Source: Halovulum sp039180525 (GTDB lineage: Bacteria; Pseudomonadota; Alphaproteobacteria; Rhodobacterales; Rhodobacteraceae). From it: a stretch of DNA of 6,003 bases. The stretch spans positions 1 through 6,003 of the forward strand of contig JBCDDF010000091.1 in the NCBI GenBank assembly GCA_039180525.1. The letters are read 5' to 3'. Shown one piece after another: positions 1-5,188 of the stretch. Below the pieces are notes generated by a model, which was not told the origin of the DNA, made no database searches, and saw nothing but the letters and a program-made list of their open reading frames with translations. Numbering within the stretch: the stretch's first letter is position 1; each line of letters starts with the position of its first letter. The position numbers and the translations under genes were made by a program.

Positions 1-72
1 GTACCCCCCCACCCTCCCCGACGCCCCCCCCCCCGGTCCGCCTAAACCCCCCCGCCCCCGCACGGGGCGGCG

Positions 73-112
73 CGCCGGGCCGCGGCCCGGCGGTTCCGGC
101 CAGGGCCGGAAC
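73..112. repeat. Two adjacent GC-rich palindromes
   Basis: Bases 73-92 form a perfect 20-bp palindrome centred on CCGCGG. Immediately after it, GTTCCGGC (93-100) and GCCGGAAC (105-112) form a perfect 8-bp stem with a CAGG tetraloop. A transcript in either direction could fold here. No T run follows on either strand, so a classical intrinsic terminator is not shown. It may be a terminator or processing hairpin for a gene lying to the left, or chance palindromy in very GC-rich sequence. Confidence 0.5.
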
Positions 113-229
113 GGGGGCGGTCCCCGTTGCGCACCGCCGGCAGCCACGGGCGATGGTTCGGCTCCTGCCTTGAGGCGCCCTTGGATTTGCTCCGCCGCCT
201 GACACATGCTCCTTATCGACCCCCGCTGC

Positions 230-276
230 CCGGCGCCGACTTGCGCCGGCCGCGCTTTCCGGGCACCAAAGCGCGG
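230..276 (+). promoter_or_regulatory. Two abutting inverted repeats before the lactonase start
   Basis: CCGGCGC (230-236) and GCGCCGG (243-249) are perfect 7-bp arms with a 6-base loop. Directly adjoining, CCGCGCTTT (250-258) and AAAGCGCGG (268-276) are perfect 9-bp arms around a 9-base centre. The second dyad ends 20 bases before the ATG at 297 and includes the only GGA upstream of that start. It could be a dimeric repressor operator, for example for a sugar-acid regulator, or an mRNA hairpin that limits ribosome access. The dyads are directly visible; any function is inference. Confidence 0.4.
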
Positions 277-296
277 ATCTGACCCGGACCCGCCCG

Positions 297-1157
297 ATGC
301 TCGATGCCGCGCTTTTCAAGGATACCGCCTGCGACCTTGGCGAGGGCCCGCTTTGGGACGGGGAGGCCCTTTGGTTCTTCGACATCCTGGCGCCGGCGCT
401 GAACCGGATCGGCGCGGATGGCGGCGCGGTGGAAAGCTGGGATCCCGGCGCCATGGCCTCGGCCGCGGCGCGGCTGGCCGATGGCCGGCTGCTGGTGGCG
501 ACCGAACGCGACCTGACGGTTTTCGACCGCGCGGCCGGGTCCTGGACGCCGCTTTGCCCGCTGGAGGCGGACACGCCCGACACCCGCAGCAATGACGGCC
601 GGGCCGATCGCCAGGGCGGGTTCTGGATCGGCACGATGGGCAAGACCGCCGCGCCGGGGGCCGGGGCGCTTTACCGGTATTATCGCGGCACGCTGCGGAA
701 ACTGCTGGGCGGCATGAGCATTCCGAACGCGATATGTTTCGCACCCGACGGGCGGCGCGCGTATTTCGCCGACAGCGCGGCGGGCCGCATCCTCGCCTGG
801 ACGCTGGATGCCGAGGGCTGGCCGATCGGCGCGCCGAGGCCGTTCTTCGAGATGACCGCGCCCGGCGAGGCGCCCGATGGCGCGGTGGTCGATGCCGACG
901 GTGCGGTGTGGGTCGCGATCTGGGGCGGCGCGCGGGTGCAGCAGATCCTGCCCGATGGCCGCGCGGGCCAGGCGGTGTCATTGCCGGTGCCGCAACCGAC
1001 CTGCCCCGCTTTGACAGAGGACGGGCGGCTGTTCGTCACCACCGCCCGGCAGGGGTTGGACGGCGCGGCCCTGGCCGCGGCGCCGCTGTCCGGCGCGCTG
1101 TTTGCCGCGGATCTGCCGATACGCGGTCTGCCCGAGCCGCTGGTGCATGTGCCATGA
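297..1157 (+). CDS. SMP-30/gluconolactonase-family lactonase
   Basis: A 286-residue protein, the usual length for the SMP-30/gluconolactonase/LRE family of six-bladed beta-propeller, metal-dependent enzymes that hydrolyse sugar-acid lactones in the cytoplasm. Expected metal-site positions are present: Glu16 in LGEGPLWD, Asn144 in SIPNA and Asp194 in APDG. The substrate-side NDGRAD stretch (99-104) and the blade motif FAPDGRRAYFADS (148-160) also fit. There is no signal peptide. The ATG at 297 is chosen because the LGEGPLW motif sits at the family's usual distance from the N-terminus; no strong Shine-Dalgarno is visible. The stop overlaps the next gene's start as ATGA, implying a translationally coupled operon with glycerate kinase. 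The exact substrate (glucono-, arabino-, galactono- or another lactone) cannot be read from sequence. Family assignment is confident, substrate open. Confidence 0.9.
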   Translation: MLDAALFKDTACDLGEGPLWDGEALWFFDILAPALNRIGADGGAVESWDPGAMASAAARLADGRLLVATERDLTVFDRAAGSWTPLCPLEADTPDTRSNDGRADRQGGFWIGTMGKTAAPGAGALYRYYRGTLRKLLGGMSIPNAICFAPDGRRAYFADSAAGRILAWTLDAEGWPIGAPRPFFEMTAPGEAPDGAVVDADGAVWVAIWGGARVQQILPDGRAGQAVSLPVPQPTCPALTEDGRLFVTTARQGLDGAALAAAPLSGALFAADLPIRGLPEPLVHVP

Positions 1158-2419
1158 CGGAGGCGGCGGGACTGCGCGCACTGTTCGACGCCGCGGTGGC
1201 GGCCGCCCTGCCCGCCCGGATCGTGCCGGCGCATCTGCCCAAGGGCGCGGCACCTCTGGTCGTGGTGGGCGCCGGCAAGGCCTCGGCCGCGATGGCGGCG
1301 GCGGTGGAGGCCGCTTATCCCGGGCCGCTGTCGGGGCTGGTGGTCACCCGCACCGGCCATGGCGTGCCCTGCCGGCATATCGAGATCGTGGAGGCCGCGC
1401 ACCCGGTGCCAGACGCTGCCGGAGCGGCGGCGGCGGCGCGGATGCTGGATCTGGTCGCAGGGTTGGACGCGCAGGCGCATGTGCTGGCGCTGATCTCCGG
1501 CGGCGGGTCGGCGCTGTTGTCGCTGCCGCCCGAAGCTGTCTCGCAGGCCGATCTGGCGGACCTGAACCGGGCCATGCTGTCCTCTGGCGCGCCGATCAAT
1601 GCGATGAATTGCCTGCGGCGGCATGTGTCGCGCACCGCCGGCGGCCGGCTGGCGGCGGCGGCGCATCCGGCGCGGCTAACGGCGCTGGCAATCTCGGACG
1701 TGCCGGGGGATGCGCCGCTCGACATCGCCTCCGGCCCGACGGTGGGCGATCCGACGACTTTGGCGGAGGCGCGGGGCGTGGCGGGGCAGTACGCGATCGC
1801 GCTGCCGGGCAGTATCGCGGCGGCGCTGGCGGATGCGGCCAATGAAAGCATCAAGCCCGGCGATCCGCGGCTCGCAGGGGCGGAGACGCGGGTCATCGCG
1901 CGCCCGCAAGCGTCGCTGGAGGCGGCGGCGGCGCAGGCGCGGGACCTGGGCTGGGTGCCGGAACTGCAGGGCGATGCGATCGAGGGCGAGGCGCGCGATC
2001 TGGGCGCGGCGTTCGCCCGCGACGCGCTGGCGCGGCAGGCCGACCTGGCGCCGGGTGCGGCGCCTCTGGTTTTGATCTCTGGCGGGGAGACCACGGTCAC
2101 CCTGCCCCGCGACGGCCGCGATCTGGGCGCCGGCGGGCGCAATGTGGATTTCCTGCTGGGGCTGGCGGATGCGCTGGACGGCGCACCCGGGATCTGGGCG
2201 CTGGCCGCCGATACCGACGGCGTCGACGGCGCGGCGGAGGTCGCGGGCGGCCTGGTGGCGCCCAACACGGCCGCGCGCGCGGGCGACCGGCTGGCGGCGG
2301 CGTTGCGCTGCTATGACGGACATGGATTTTTCGCGGGCTTGGGCGATCAGGTGATCACCGGGCCGACGCTGACGAATGTGAACGACTTTCGCGCGATCCT
2401 GATACGTCCGACGGGCTAG
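1154..2419 (+). CDS. Glycerate 2-kinase, GckA/TtuD (MOFRL) family
   Basis: A 421-residue protein matching class II glycerate kinases, which phosphorylate D-glycerate with ATP, in this family to 2-phosphoglycerate, feeding lower glycolysis from glyoxylate, tartrate or sugar-acid breakdown. The N-terminal nucleotide-binding-like domain carries VVVGAGKAS (37-45) with the presumed catalytic Lys42, HPVPD (83-87), LISGGGSALL (113-122), SSGAPINAMN (143-152) and SDVPGDAPLDIASGPT (181-196). The C-terminal MOFRL domain shows ISGGETTVTL (308-317), GAGGRN (325-330) and DTDGVDG (353-359). The Asn-Gln-Glu often seen after GGR is Asn-Val-Asp here, a mild variation. The ATG at 1154 lies within the lactonase stop (ATGA); the same frame stays open upstream, but that part is only a shadow of the lactonase gene. 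The gene ends in TAG, contributed by the left edge of the AT-rich element. The symbols gckA and ttuD are both used for such genes, so none is fixed. Confidence 0.93.
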   Translation: MTEAAGLRALFDAAVAAALPARIVPAHLPKGAAPLVVVGAGKASAAMAAAVEAAYPGPLSGLVVTRTGHGVPCRHIEIVEAAHPVPDAAGAAAAARMLDLVAGLDAQAHVLALISGGGSALLSLPPEAVSQADLADLNRAMLSSGAPINAMNCLRRHVSRTAGGRLAAAAHPARLTALAISDVPGDAPLDIASGPTVGDPTTLAEARGVAGQYAIALPGSIAAALADAANESIKPGDPRLAGAETRVIARPQASLEAAAAQARDLGWVPELQGDAIEGEARDLGAAFARDALARQADLAPGAAPLVLISGGETTVTLPRDGRDLGAGGRNVDFLLGLADALDGAPGIWALAADTDGVDGAAEVAGGLVAPNTAARAGDRLAAALRCYDGHGFFAGLGDQVITGPTLTNVNDFRAILIRPTG

Positions 2420-2529
2420 ATCAAAACCGTTTCAGACTAACTCGGTCTGAAAAAATATTTTGTTCCAGATTCAATGGCTTGAGCAAAATCCTAGGATCAG
2501 ATTTTTTCATCTGATCCGTTTTGCTCTAG
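2416..2529. repeat. AT-rich double-hairpin intergenic element with CTAG ends
   Basis: This 114-bp stretch has only 42 G+C, against strongly GC-rich flanks. It starts and ends with CTAG. Its termini are imperfect inverted repeats: CTAGATCAAAACCG inward from the left, CTAGAGCAAAACGG inward from the right. Inside are two successive hairpins of parallel design. The left has outer arms GATCAAAA (2419-2426) and TTTTGTTC (2458-2465) with inner arms TTTCAGAC (2430-2437) and GTCTGAAA (2445-2452). The right has outer arms GAGCAAAA (2481-2488) and TTTTGCTC (2519-2526) with inner arms GGATCAGAT (2494-2502) and ATCTGATCC (2509-2517). The form suggests a dispersed palindromic repeat or a small non-autonomous (MITE-like) element. 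No protein is encoded. Only one copy lies in this window, so dispersal is inferred. Confidence 0.65.
2481..2526. terminator. Likely bidirectional terminator between convergent genes
   Basis: The right hairpin of the AT-rich element has a perfect 9-bp inner stem (2494-2502 with 2509-2517) and a perfect 8-bp outer stem (2481-2488 with 2519-2526), separated by a TCCTA bulge on one side and a single G on the other. The + strand has a T-rich loop and a TTTT in the descending arm; the minus strand has a matching TTTT in its own descending arm. It lies between two genes that converge and is the best candidate for ending both transcripts. The left hairpin (2430-2452) may assist. Confidence 0.5.
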
Positions 2530-3770
2530 TTGAATTCCTCTTCGCCGGGCAGGCTGAAGATCTGGCCGGGATAGATCAGGTCGGGGTCGCGGATGGCCTC
2601 GCGGTTGGCGGCGAAGATCTGGGTGTAGAGCAGCCCCTCGCCATAGCGGTCCTGGGCCAGTACCCAGAGCGAGTTGCCCGGCTGCACCGTGACCTGAGAG
2701 GCGTTGCGGCGCTGTTCCAGCGTGGGAAAGACGCGCTGGAACGGGCTTTCGGCGCGGCTGGCGACGCTGCCATCGGCGCGCAATGCGTCGACCCGCAGGG
2801 TATAGACCCCCTCTTCGATGCCGGGCAGCGTCACCGCCCAGGTGCCGGCGGCACCGCTGCGCGCGACGCCCACGGGCGCGCCGTCGACATAGATACGGAT
2901 CGCGCCCTCGCCCGGGGCGCGGCCGGCCAGGCGCACAGCACCCTCGATGTCGTAGCTGATGGTGTCGAGCGTCACCCCGTCCACCTTGCCCAGTTCCGAG
3001 GGCTGGACGACGCGGGCGACATCGGCACCGGTTTCGACGATCACCGGGGCCGCGGGGCTGTCGTCTTCGGCCGCGGGGCTTGGCAGCACCAGCACCTCTT
3101 CGGTGCTTTCGGCGGCCTCCTGGCCCGATCTGGCGACCAGCGACAGGATCTGGCCCTCGTCCCGCGCGGGCGTGTCGATGAAGGCGACGAACTCGCCCTT
3201 TTCGTTGGCCTCTGCCGTGGCCACCACGGCGCCGCCGGCGATCACCTCCACCGTTGCGCCGGGCTGGGCGCGCCCGGCGACCACGCCGCTGCCGGTGTCG
3301 TCGATACGGATCAGATCGAACTCGGGCACGTTGGGCGGGGTCGGCGGCGTGTCGCGCAGCCGGTCGGGGCCGGGCCCGGTCAGCGAAGGCGCGGCGACGG
3401 GGCGGTTGTCGGAGGGCGTGTTGAGCGTGATCGCCTGGGTCTGCGCGGCATTCCCCTGCATCGCATCGGTGCCGGTCGTGTCCATGCCCGCGGGCGGCGT
3501 GTTTCCGCCGCCGGCGGCGGCGGCGTCCTGGCCGGCGGGATCCGCCGCCGCGGCATCTTGGCCGGCGGGATCCGCCGGCGGGGCGGCGTCGCCGACGACA
3601 TCCAGCGCCGGGCCGGGCGCGGTCAAAACCGCCTGGCGGTAGATCAGCAGCCCGATGGCGCAGAGAAAGATCGCCAGCACGACAAAGACGAAGCGGCGTT
3701 GCGCGCCGGCAGAAAAACCCGCGCCCGAACCGGGGCTTGGGCCTTGCCCTGGGCCGGTCGGGTCAGCCAT
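2526..3770 (-). CDS. Membrane-anchored LysM protein with Ig-like modules
   Basis: A 414-residue protein if begun at the ATG at 3770 (MADPTGPGQG); an in-frame GTG at 3779 would add three residues. Residue numbers here count from that GTG. A short Pro/Gly-rich cytoplasmic tail leads to one hydrophobic membrane segment (about 30-47), followed by a long Ala/Pro/Asp-rich periplasmic linker with a 10-residue repeat, DPAGQDAAAA, twice (70-89). Two Ig-like beta modules follow, about 153-233 (VVAGRAQPGATVEV) and 268-345 (VRLAGRAPGEGAIRIYVDG). A C-terminal LysM domain (about 363-411) has the typical VQPGNSLWVLA start and IYPGQIFSLP end. LysM binds N-acetylglucosamine-containing glycan, so the protein probably links inner membrane and peptidoglycan; no catalytic domain is seen. 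Neither start has a good Shine-Dalgarno at normal distance (see the leader ORF at 3763-3795). The TAG stop lies in the CTAG edge of the AT-rich element. Its specific role is unknown. Confidence 0.85.
   Translation of the reverse strand: MADPTGPGQGPSPGSGAGFSAGAQRRFVFVVLAIFLCAIGLLIYRQAVLTAPGPALDVVGDAAPPADPAGQDAAAADPAGQDAAAAGGGNTPPAGMDTTGTDAMQGNAAQTQAITLNTPSDNRPVAAPSLTGPGPDRLRDTPPTPPNVPEFDLIRIDDTGSGVVAGRAQPGATVEVIAGGAVVATAEANEKGEFVAFIDTPARDEGQILSLVARSGQEAAESTEEVLVLPSPAAEDDSPAAPVIVETGADVARVVQPSELGKVDGVTLDTISYDIEGAVRLAGRAPGEGAIRIYVDGAPVGVARSGAAGTWAVTLPGIEEGVYTLRVDALRADGSVASRAESPFQRVFPTLEQRRNASQVTVQPGNSLWVLAQDRYGEGLLYTQIFAANREAIRDPDLIYPGQIFSLPGEEEFN
3519..3578 (-). repeat. Two-copy 30-bp in-frame tandem repeat in the LysM gene
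   Basis: The segment GGCCGGCGGGATCCGCCG occurs at 3531-3548 and 3561-3578, exactly 30 bp apart, and encodes two copies of DPAGQDAAAA in the linker after the membrane segment. Because the unit is a multiple of three, gain or loss of copies would keep the reading frame and only change linker length. Such linkers often vary between strains; whether this one does cannot be told here. Confidence 0.7.
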
Positions 3771-3795
3771 TGTCGCCACGCGCCGTTGGGGTCAT
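3763..3795 (-). CDS. Possible 10-codon leader ORF overlapping the LysM start
   Basis: On the minus strand GGAGG (3805-3801) lies five bases before an ATG at 3795, ideal Shine-Dalgarno spacing. That ATG opens a ten-codon frame, MTPTARGDNG, whose TGA at 3765-3763 overlaps the LysM-gene ATG at 3770 in another frame. The LysM frame itself is closed upstream by a TGA at 3794-3792, so this ribosome site cannot serve a longer LysM N-terminus. The arrangement fits translation of a short leader with coupled re-initiation on the LysM gene. The peptide may have no function of its own, and chance cannot be excluded. Confidence 0.35.
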   Translation of the reverse strand: MTPTARGDNG

Positions 3796-3891
3796 CTTCG
3801 CCTCCGCTGAGCTGGCGCGCGCGCGCCGGCCCTATTGCAGTGCAAGATGCGCGAAACATTGCGTTTTTTCAACCCGGGAGCGGTCACACCC
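3780..3891. promoter_or_regulatory. Divergent promoter region of the LysM and LOG genes
   Basis: The LysM gene leaves leftward and the LOG gene rightward from this 112-base gap, so promoters for both should lie here. It contains the leader ORF of the LysM gene, a GC-alternating stretch around 3815-3829, and a perfect palindrome TTGCAGTGCAA at 3835-3845. A GGGAG at 3876-3880 precedes the LOG start. I cannot fix -35 and -10 hexamers with confidence for either direction. Confidence 0.45.
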
Positions 3892-4446
3892 ATGTCACAG
3901 ATCAGCGCACGGTCGGTTTGTGTGTTCTGCGGCGCCCGGCCCGGCGCGCGGGCGGAGTTCGCAACCCATGCGGAGAGCCTGGGCCGGGGGCTGGCGGCGG
4001 CCGGGCACCGGCTGGTCTATGGCGCCGGCGATGTCGGGCTGATGGGCGTGGTGGCGCGCGCGGCGCAGACCGCCGGCGGCGCGACGTTCGGCGTGATCCC
4101 GCAGCATCTGGTGCGGGCCGAGGTCGGCAAGACCGATCTGACGACATTCGTGGTCACCGAGACCATGCACGAACGCAAGAAGGTGATGTTCGTGAACGCC
4201 GACGCGATCGTCGCGCTGCCCGGCGGGGCGGGGACGTTGGACGAGTTGTTCGAGGTGCTGACCTGGCGGCAATTGGGCCTGCACGACAAGCCGATGATCC
4301 TGCTGAACACTGGCGGCTACTGGGACCCGCTGCTACGGCTTTTGGATCACGTGGTCGGCGAAGGCTTCGCCGACCGCGGTTTTCTGGAGAGTTTCGTGGT
4401 CGCCGCGACGCCGGAGGATGTGCTGGCGACGCTCGACGGGCGGTAA
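3892..4446 (+). CDS. LOG-family (TIGR00730-type) phosphoribohydrolase
   Basis: A 184-residue Rossmann-fold protein of the LOG / lysine-decarboxylase-like family, usual length about 180-200. Characterised members remove ribose 5-phosphate from nucleoside monophosphates, including cytokinin riboside 5'-monophosphates; in bacteria the physiological substrate is often unknown, and the old label lysine decarboxylase is misleading. Visible motifs: SVCVFCGARPG (8-18) as first strand and loop, LVYGAGDVGLMG (41-52), MHERKKVM (92-99) with catalytic Arg95, and PGGAGTLDE (110-118) with catalytic Glu118. The ATG at 3892 places VCVFCGA at the usual distance from the N-terminus and has GGGAG eleven bases upstream; earlier in-frame TTG (3835) and ATG (3847) codons would add an unconserved-looking extension. 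No signal peptide. It is divergent from the LysM gene and converges on sodB with 33 bases between stops. Confidence 0.9.
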   Translation: MSQISARSVCVFCGARPGARAEFATHAESLGRGLAAAGHRLVYGAGDVGLMGVVARAAQTAGGATFGVIPQHLVRAEVGKTDLTTFVVTETMHERKKVMFVNADAIVALPGGAGTLDELFEVLTWRQLGLHDKPMILLNTGGYWDPLLRLLDHVVGEGFADRGFLESFVVAATPEDVLATLDGR

Positions 4447-4470
4447 GGTCCCGGCGCGGGGGCCGGGACC
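4447..4470. terminator. Hairpin between convergent LOG gene and sodB
   Basis: GGTCCCGGC (4447-4455) and GCCGGGACC (4462-4470) form a perfect 9-bp, very GC-rich stem with a 6-base loop, beginning at the base right after the LOG-gene TAA and ending nine bases short of the sodB stop. It lacks a T run on either side, so termination would be of the GC-stem type common in GC-rich genomes. Its symmetry would let it serve both converging transcripts. Confidence 0.6.
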
Positions 4471-4479
4471 GGGTGCGCC

Positions 4480-5082
4480 TTAGGCGAGCCGCGCGGCGAC
4501 GTTTTCCCAGTTGACCAGGTTGTCGAGGAAGTTCTGCAGATAGGCCGGGCGCTTGTTGCGGAAATCGATGTAGTAGGAGTGTTCCCATACATCGCAGCCC
4601 AAGAGCGCGGTCTGTCCATGGCACAGCGGATTGACGCCGTTCTCGGATTTGGTGACCTTCAGCGTGCCGTCGGTATCGGCCACCAGCCAGCACCAGCCCG
4701 ACCCGAATTGGCCGACACCCGCGGCGGTGAACTGCTGTTTGAACCCATCGACGCTGGTAAAGGCATCCTTGATGCGCGATTCCAGTTCGGACGGCATCGA
4801 CCGGCCGTTCGGCCCCATCATCTCCCAGAACTGGCAGTGGTTCCAGTGCTGCGAGGCGTTGTTGAAGATGCCGCTCTGCGTGACGGCGCCGGGCTGGTAG
4901 GTGCCTTTGACGATGTCTTCGATCGACTTGCCTTCCCACTCGGTCCCCGAGATCAGCTTGTTGCCGTTGTCGACATAGGCCTGGTGATGCAGGTCATGGT
5001 GGTACTCCATGGTTTCCTGCGACATGCCGGCGCCGGCCAGCGCATCGTGGGAATAGGGGAGATCGGGCAATTCGAACGCCAT
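4480..5082 (-). CDS. sodB: Iron-type superoxide dismutase
   Basis: A 200-residue cytoplasmic Fe/Mn-family superoxide dismutase, converting superoxide to oxygen and hydrogen peroxide. The start MAFELPDLPY matches the typical SodB N-terminus. The four metal ligands are His28 (EYHHDLHH), His82 (WNH), Asp164 and His168 (DVWEH). Gln78 in FNNASQHWNH is the second-sphere glutamine in the position seen in iron enzymes such as E. coli SodB, while the residue aligned with the Mn-type glutamine is Gly150, so iron is favoured; cambialistic activity is possible. The start at 5082 has AAGGAAG (5095-5089) six bases upstream, an excellent Shine-Dalgarno; the frame extends further upstream but without conserved residues. 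It converges on the LOG gene and lies 106 bases downstream of the Mth938-like gene on the same strand, probably with its own promoter. Confidence 0.96.
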   Translation of the reverse strand: MAFELPDLPYSHDALAGAGMSQETMEYHHDLHHQAYVDNGNKLISGTEWEGKSIEDIVKGTYQPGAVTQSGIFNNASQHWNHCQFWEMMGPNGRSMPSELESRIKDAFTSVDGFKQQFTAAGVGQFGSGWCWLVADTDGTLKVTKSENGVNPLCHGQTALLGCDVWEHSYYIDFRNKRPAYLQNFLDNLVNWENVAARLA

Positions 5083-5188
5083 GACAGACTTCCTTTTCTT
5101 TGAAGCTCTTCGATTACGGTGACGGGGTCCCAATGCGGACATATAGCCCCGTGCGGCGGGAGGAAAGGCCGGTCGTCGGGACCGGGGC
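5083..5188 (-). promoter_or_regulatory. Probable sodB promoter region and upstream operon end
   Basis: This 106-base gap separates the Mth938-like stop from sodB on the same strand. Just past that stop, CCGGT (5187-5183) and ACCGG (5175-5171), read on the minus strand, form a short stem followed by CCTTTCC, a weak terminator candidate. Nearer sodB, TATATG (5145-5140) could be a -10 box, but no good -35 sits 16-18 bases before it. The region then becomes A-rich up to the Shine-Dalgarno at 5095-5089. The promoter assignment is tentative. Confidence 0.35.

Larger units (their letters stand above)
1..296. other. Gene-free GC-rich leader upstream of the lactonase operon
   Basis: No reading frame here resembles a protein I recognise. 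The first 60 bases are nearly all C on the + strand, with C runs at 4-10, 24-34 (11 bases), 47-53 and 55-59. GC-rich palindromes follow at 73-112 and paired inverted repeats at 230-276 (separate entries). Between them, 113-229 shows nothing I can name. No convincing -35/-10 pair is visible, although a promoter for the operon starting at 297 should lie in the less GC-extreme part around 170-220. The tail of an upstream gene could end just before the window, but nothing here proves it. Confidence 0.6.

Noticed and set aside
206..595. Short + strand frame beginning upstream of the lactonase in a different frame
   Set aside because: Arg/Gly/Pro-rich product without homology-like motifs, overlapping the lactonase N-terminus that carries the metal-binding glutamate.
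680..1666. Long minus-strand frame antisense to the lactonase and glycerate-kinase genes
   Set aside because: Arg/Gly/Pro-rich shadow product with no domain, opposite two genes with clear family motifs.
1315..2268. 317-codon minus-strand frame within the glycerate-kinase gene
   Set aside because: Ser/Ala/Pro-rich composition reflects reverse-complemented GC-rich codons; no motif, no ribosome site, and complete overlap with a solid gene.
2416..2529. A riboswitch or small-RNA gene in the AT-rich intergenic element
   Set aside because: It lies 3' of both convergent genes, where a riboswitch would not act, and no promoter or known aptamer pattern is visible; a repeat element with terminator function explains the structure better.
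3835..3891. Extended N-terminus of the LOG protein from TTG 3835 or ATG 3847
   Set aside because: The added residues do not resemble the family, no Shine-Dalgarno precedes those codons, and the ATG at 3892 gives the usual family start with GGGAG upstream.
2460..4514. A 684-codon open frame on the + strand running antisense through the LysM gene and out of frame through the LOG gene
   Set aside because: Its translation is low-complexity Gly/Arg-rich with no recognisable domain, and it overlaps two well-supported genes. Long antisense frames are usual in sequence this GC-rich.
4154..4939. Minus-strand frame spanning parts of sodB and antisense of the LOG gene
   Set aside because: It is out of frame with sodB and shows no domain; a shadow of the two real genes.
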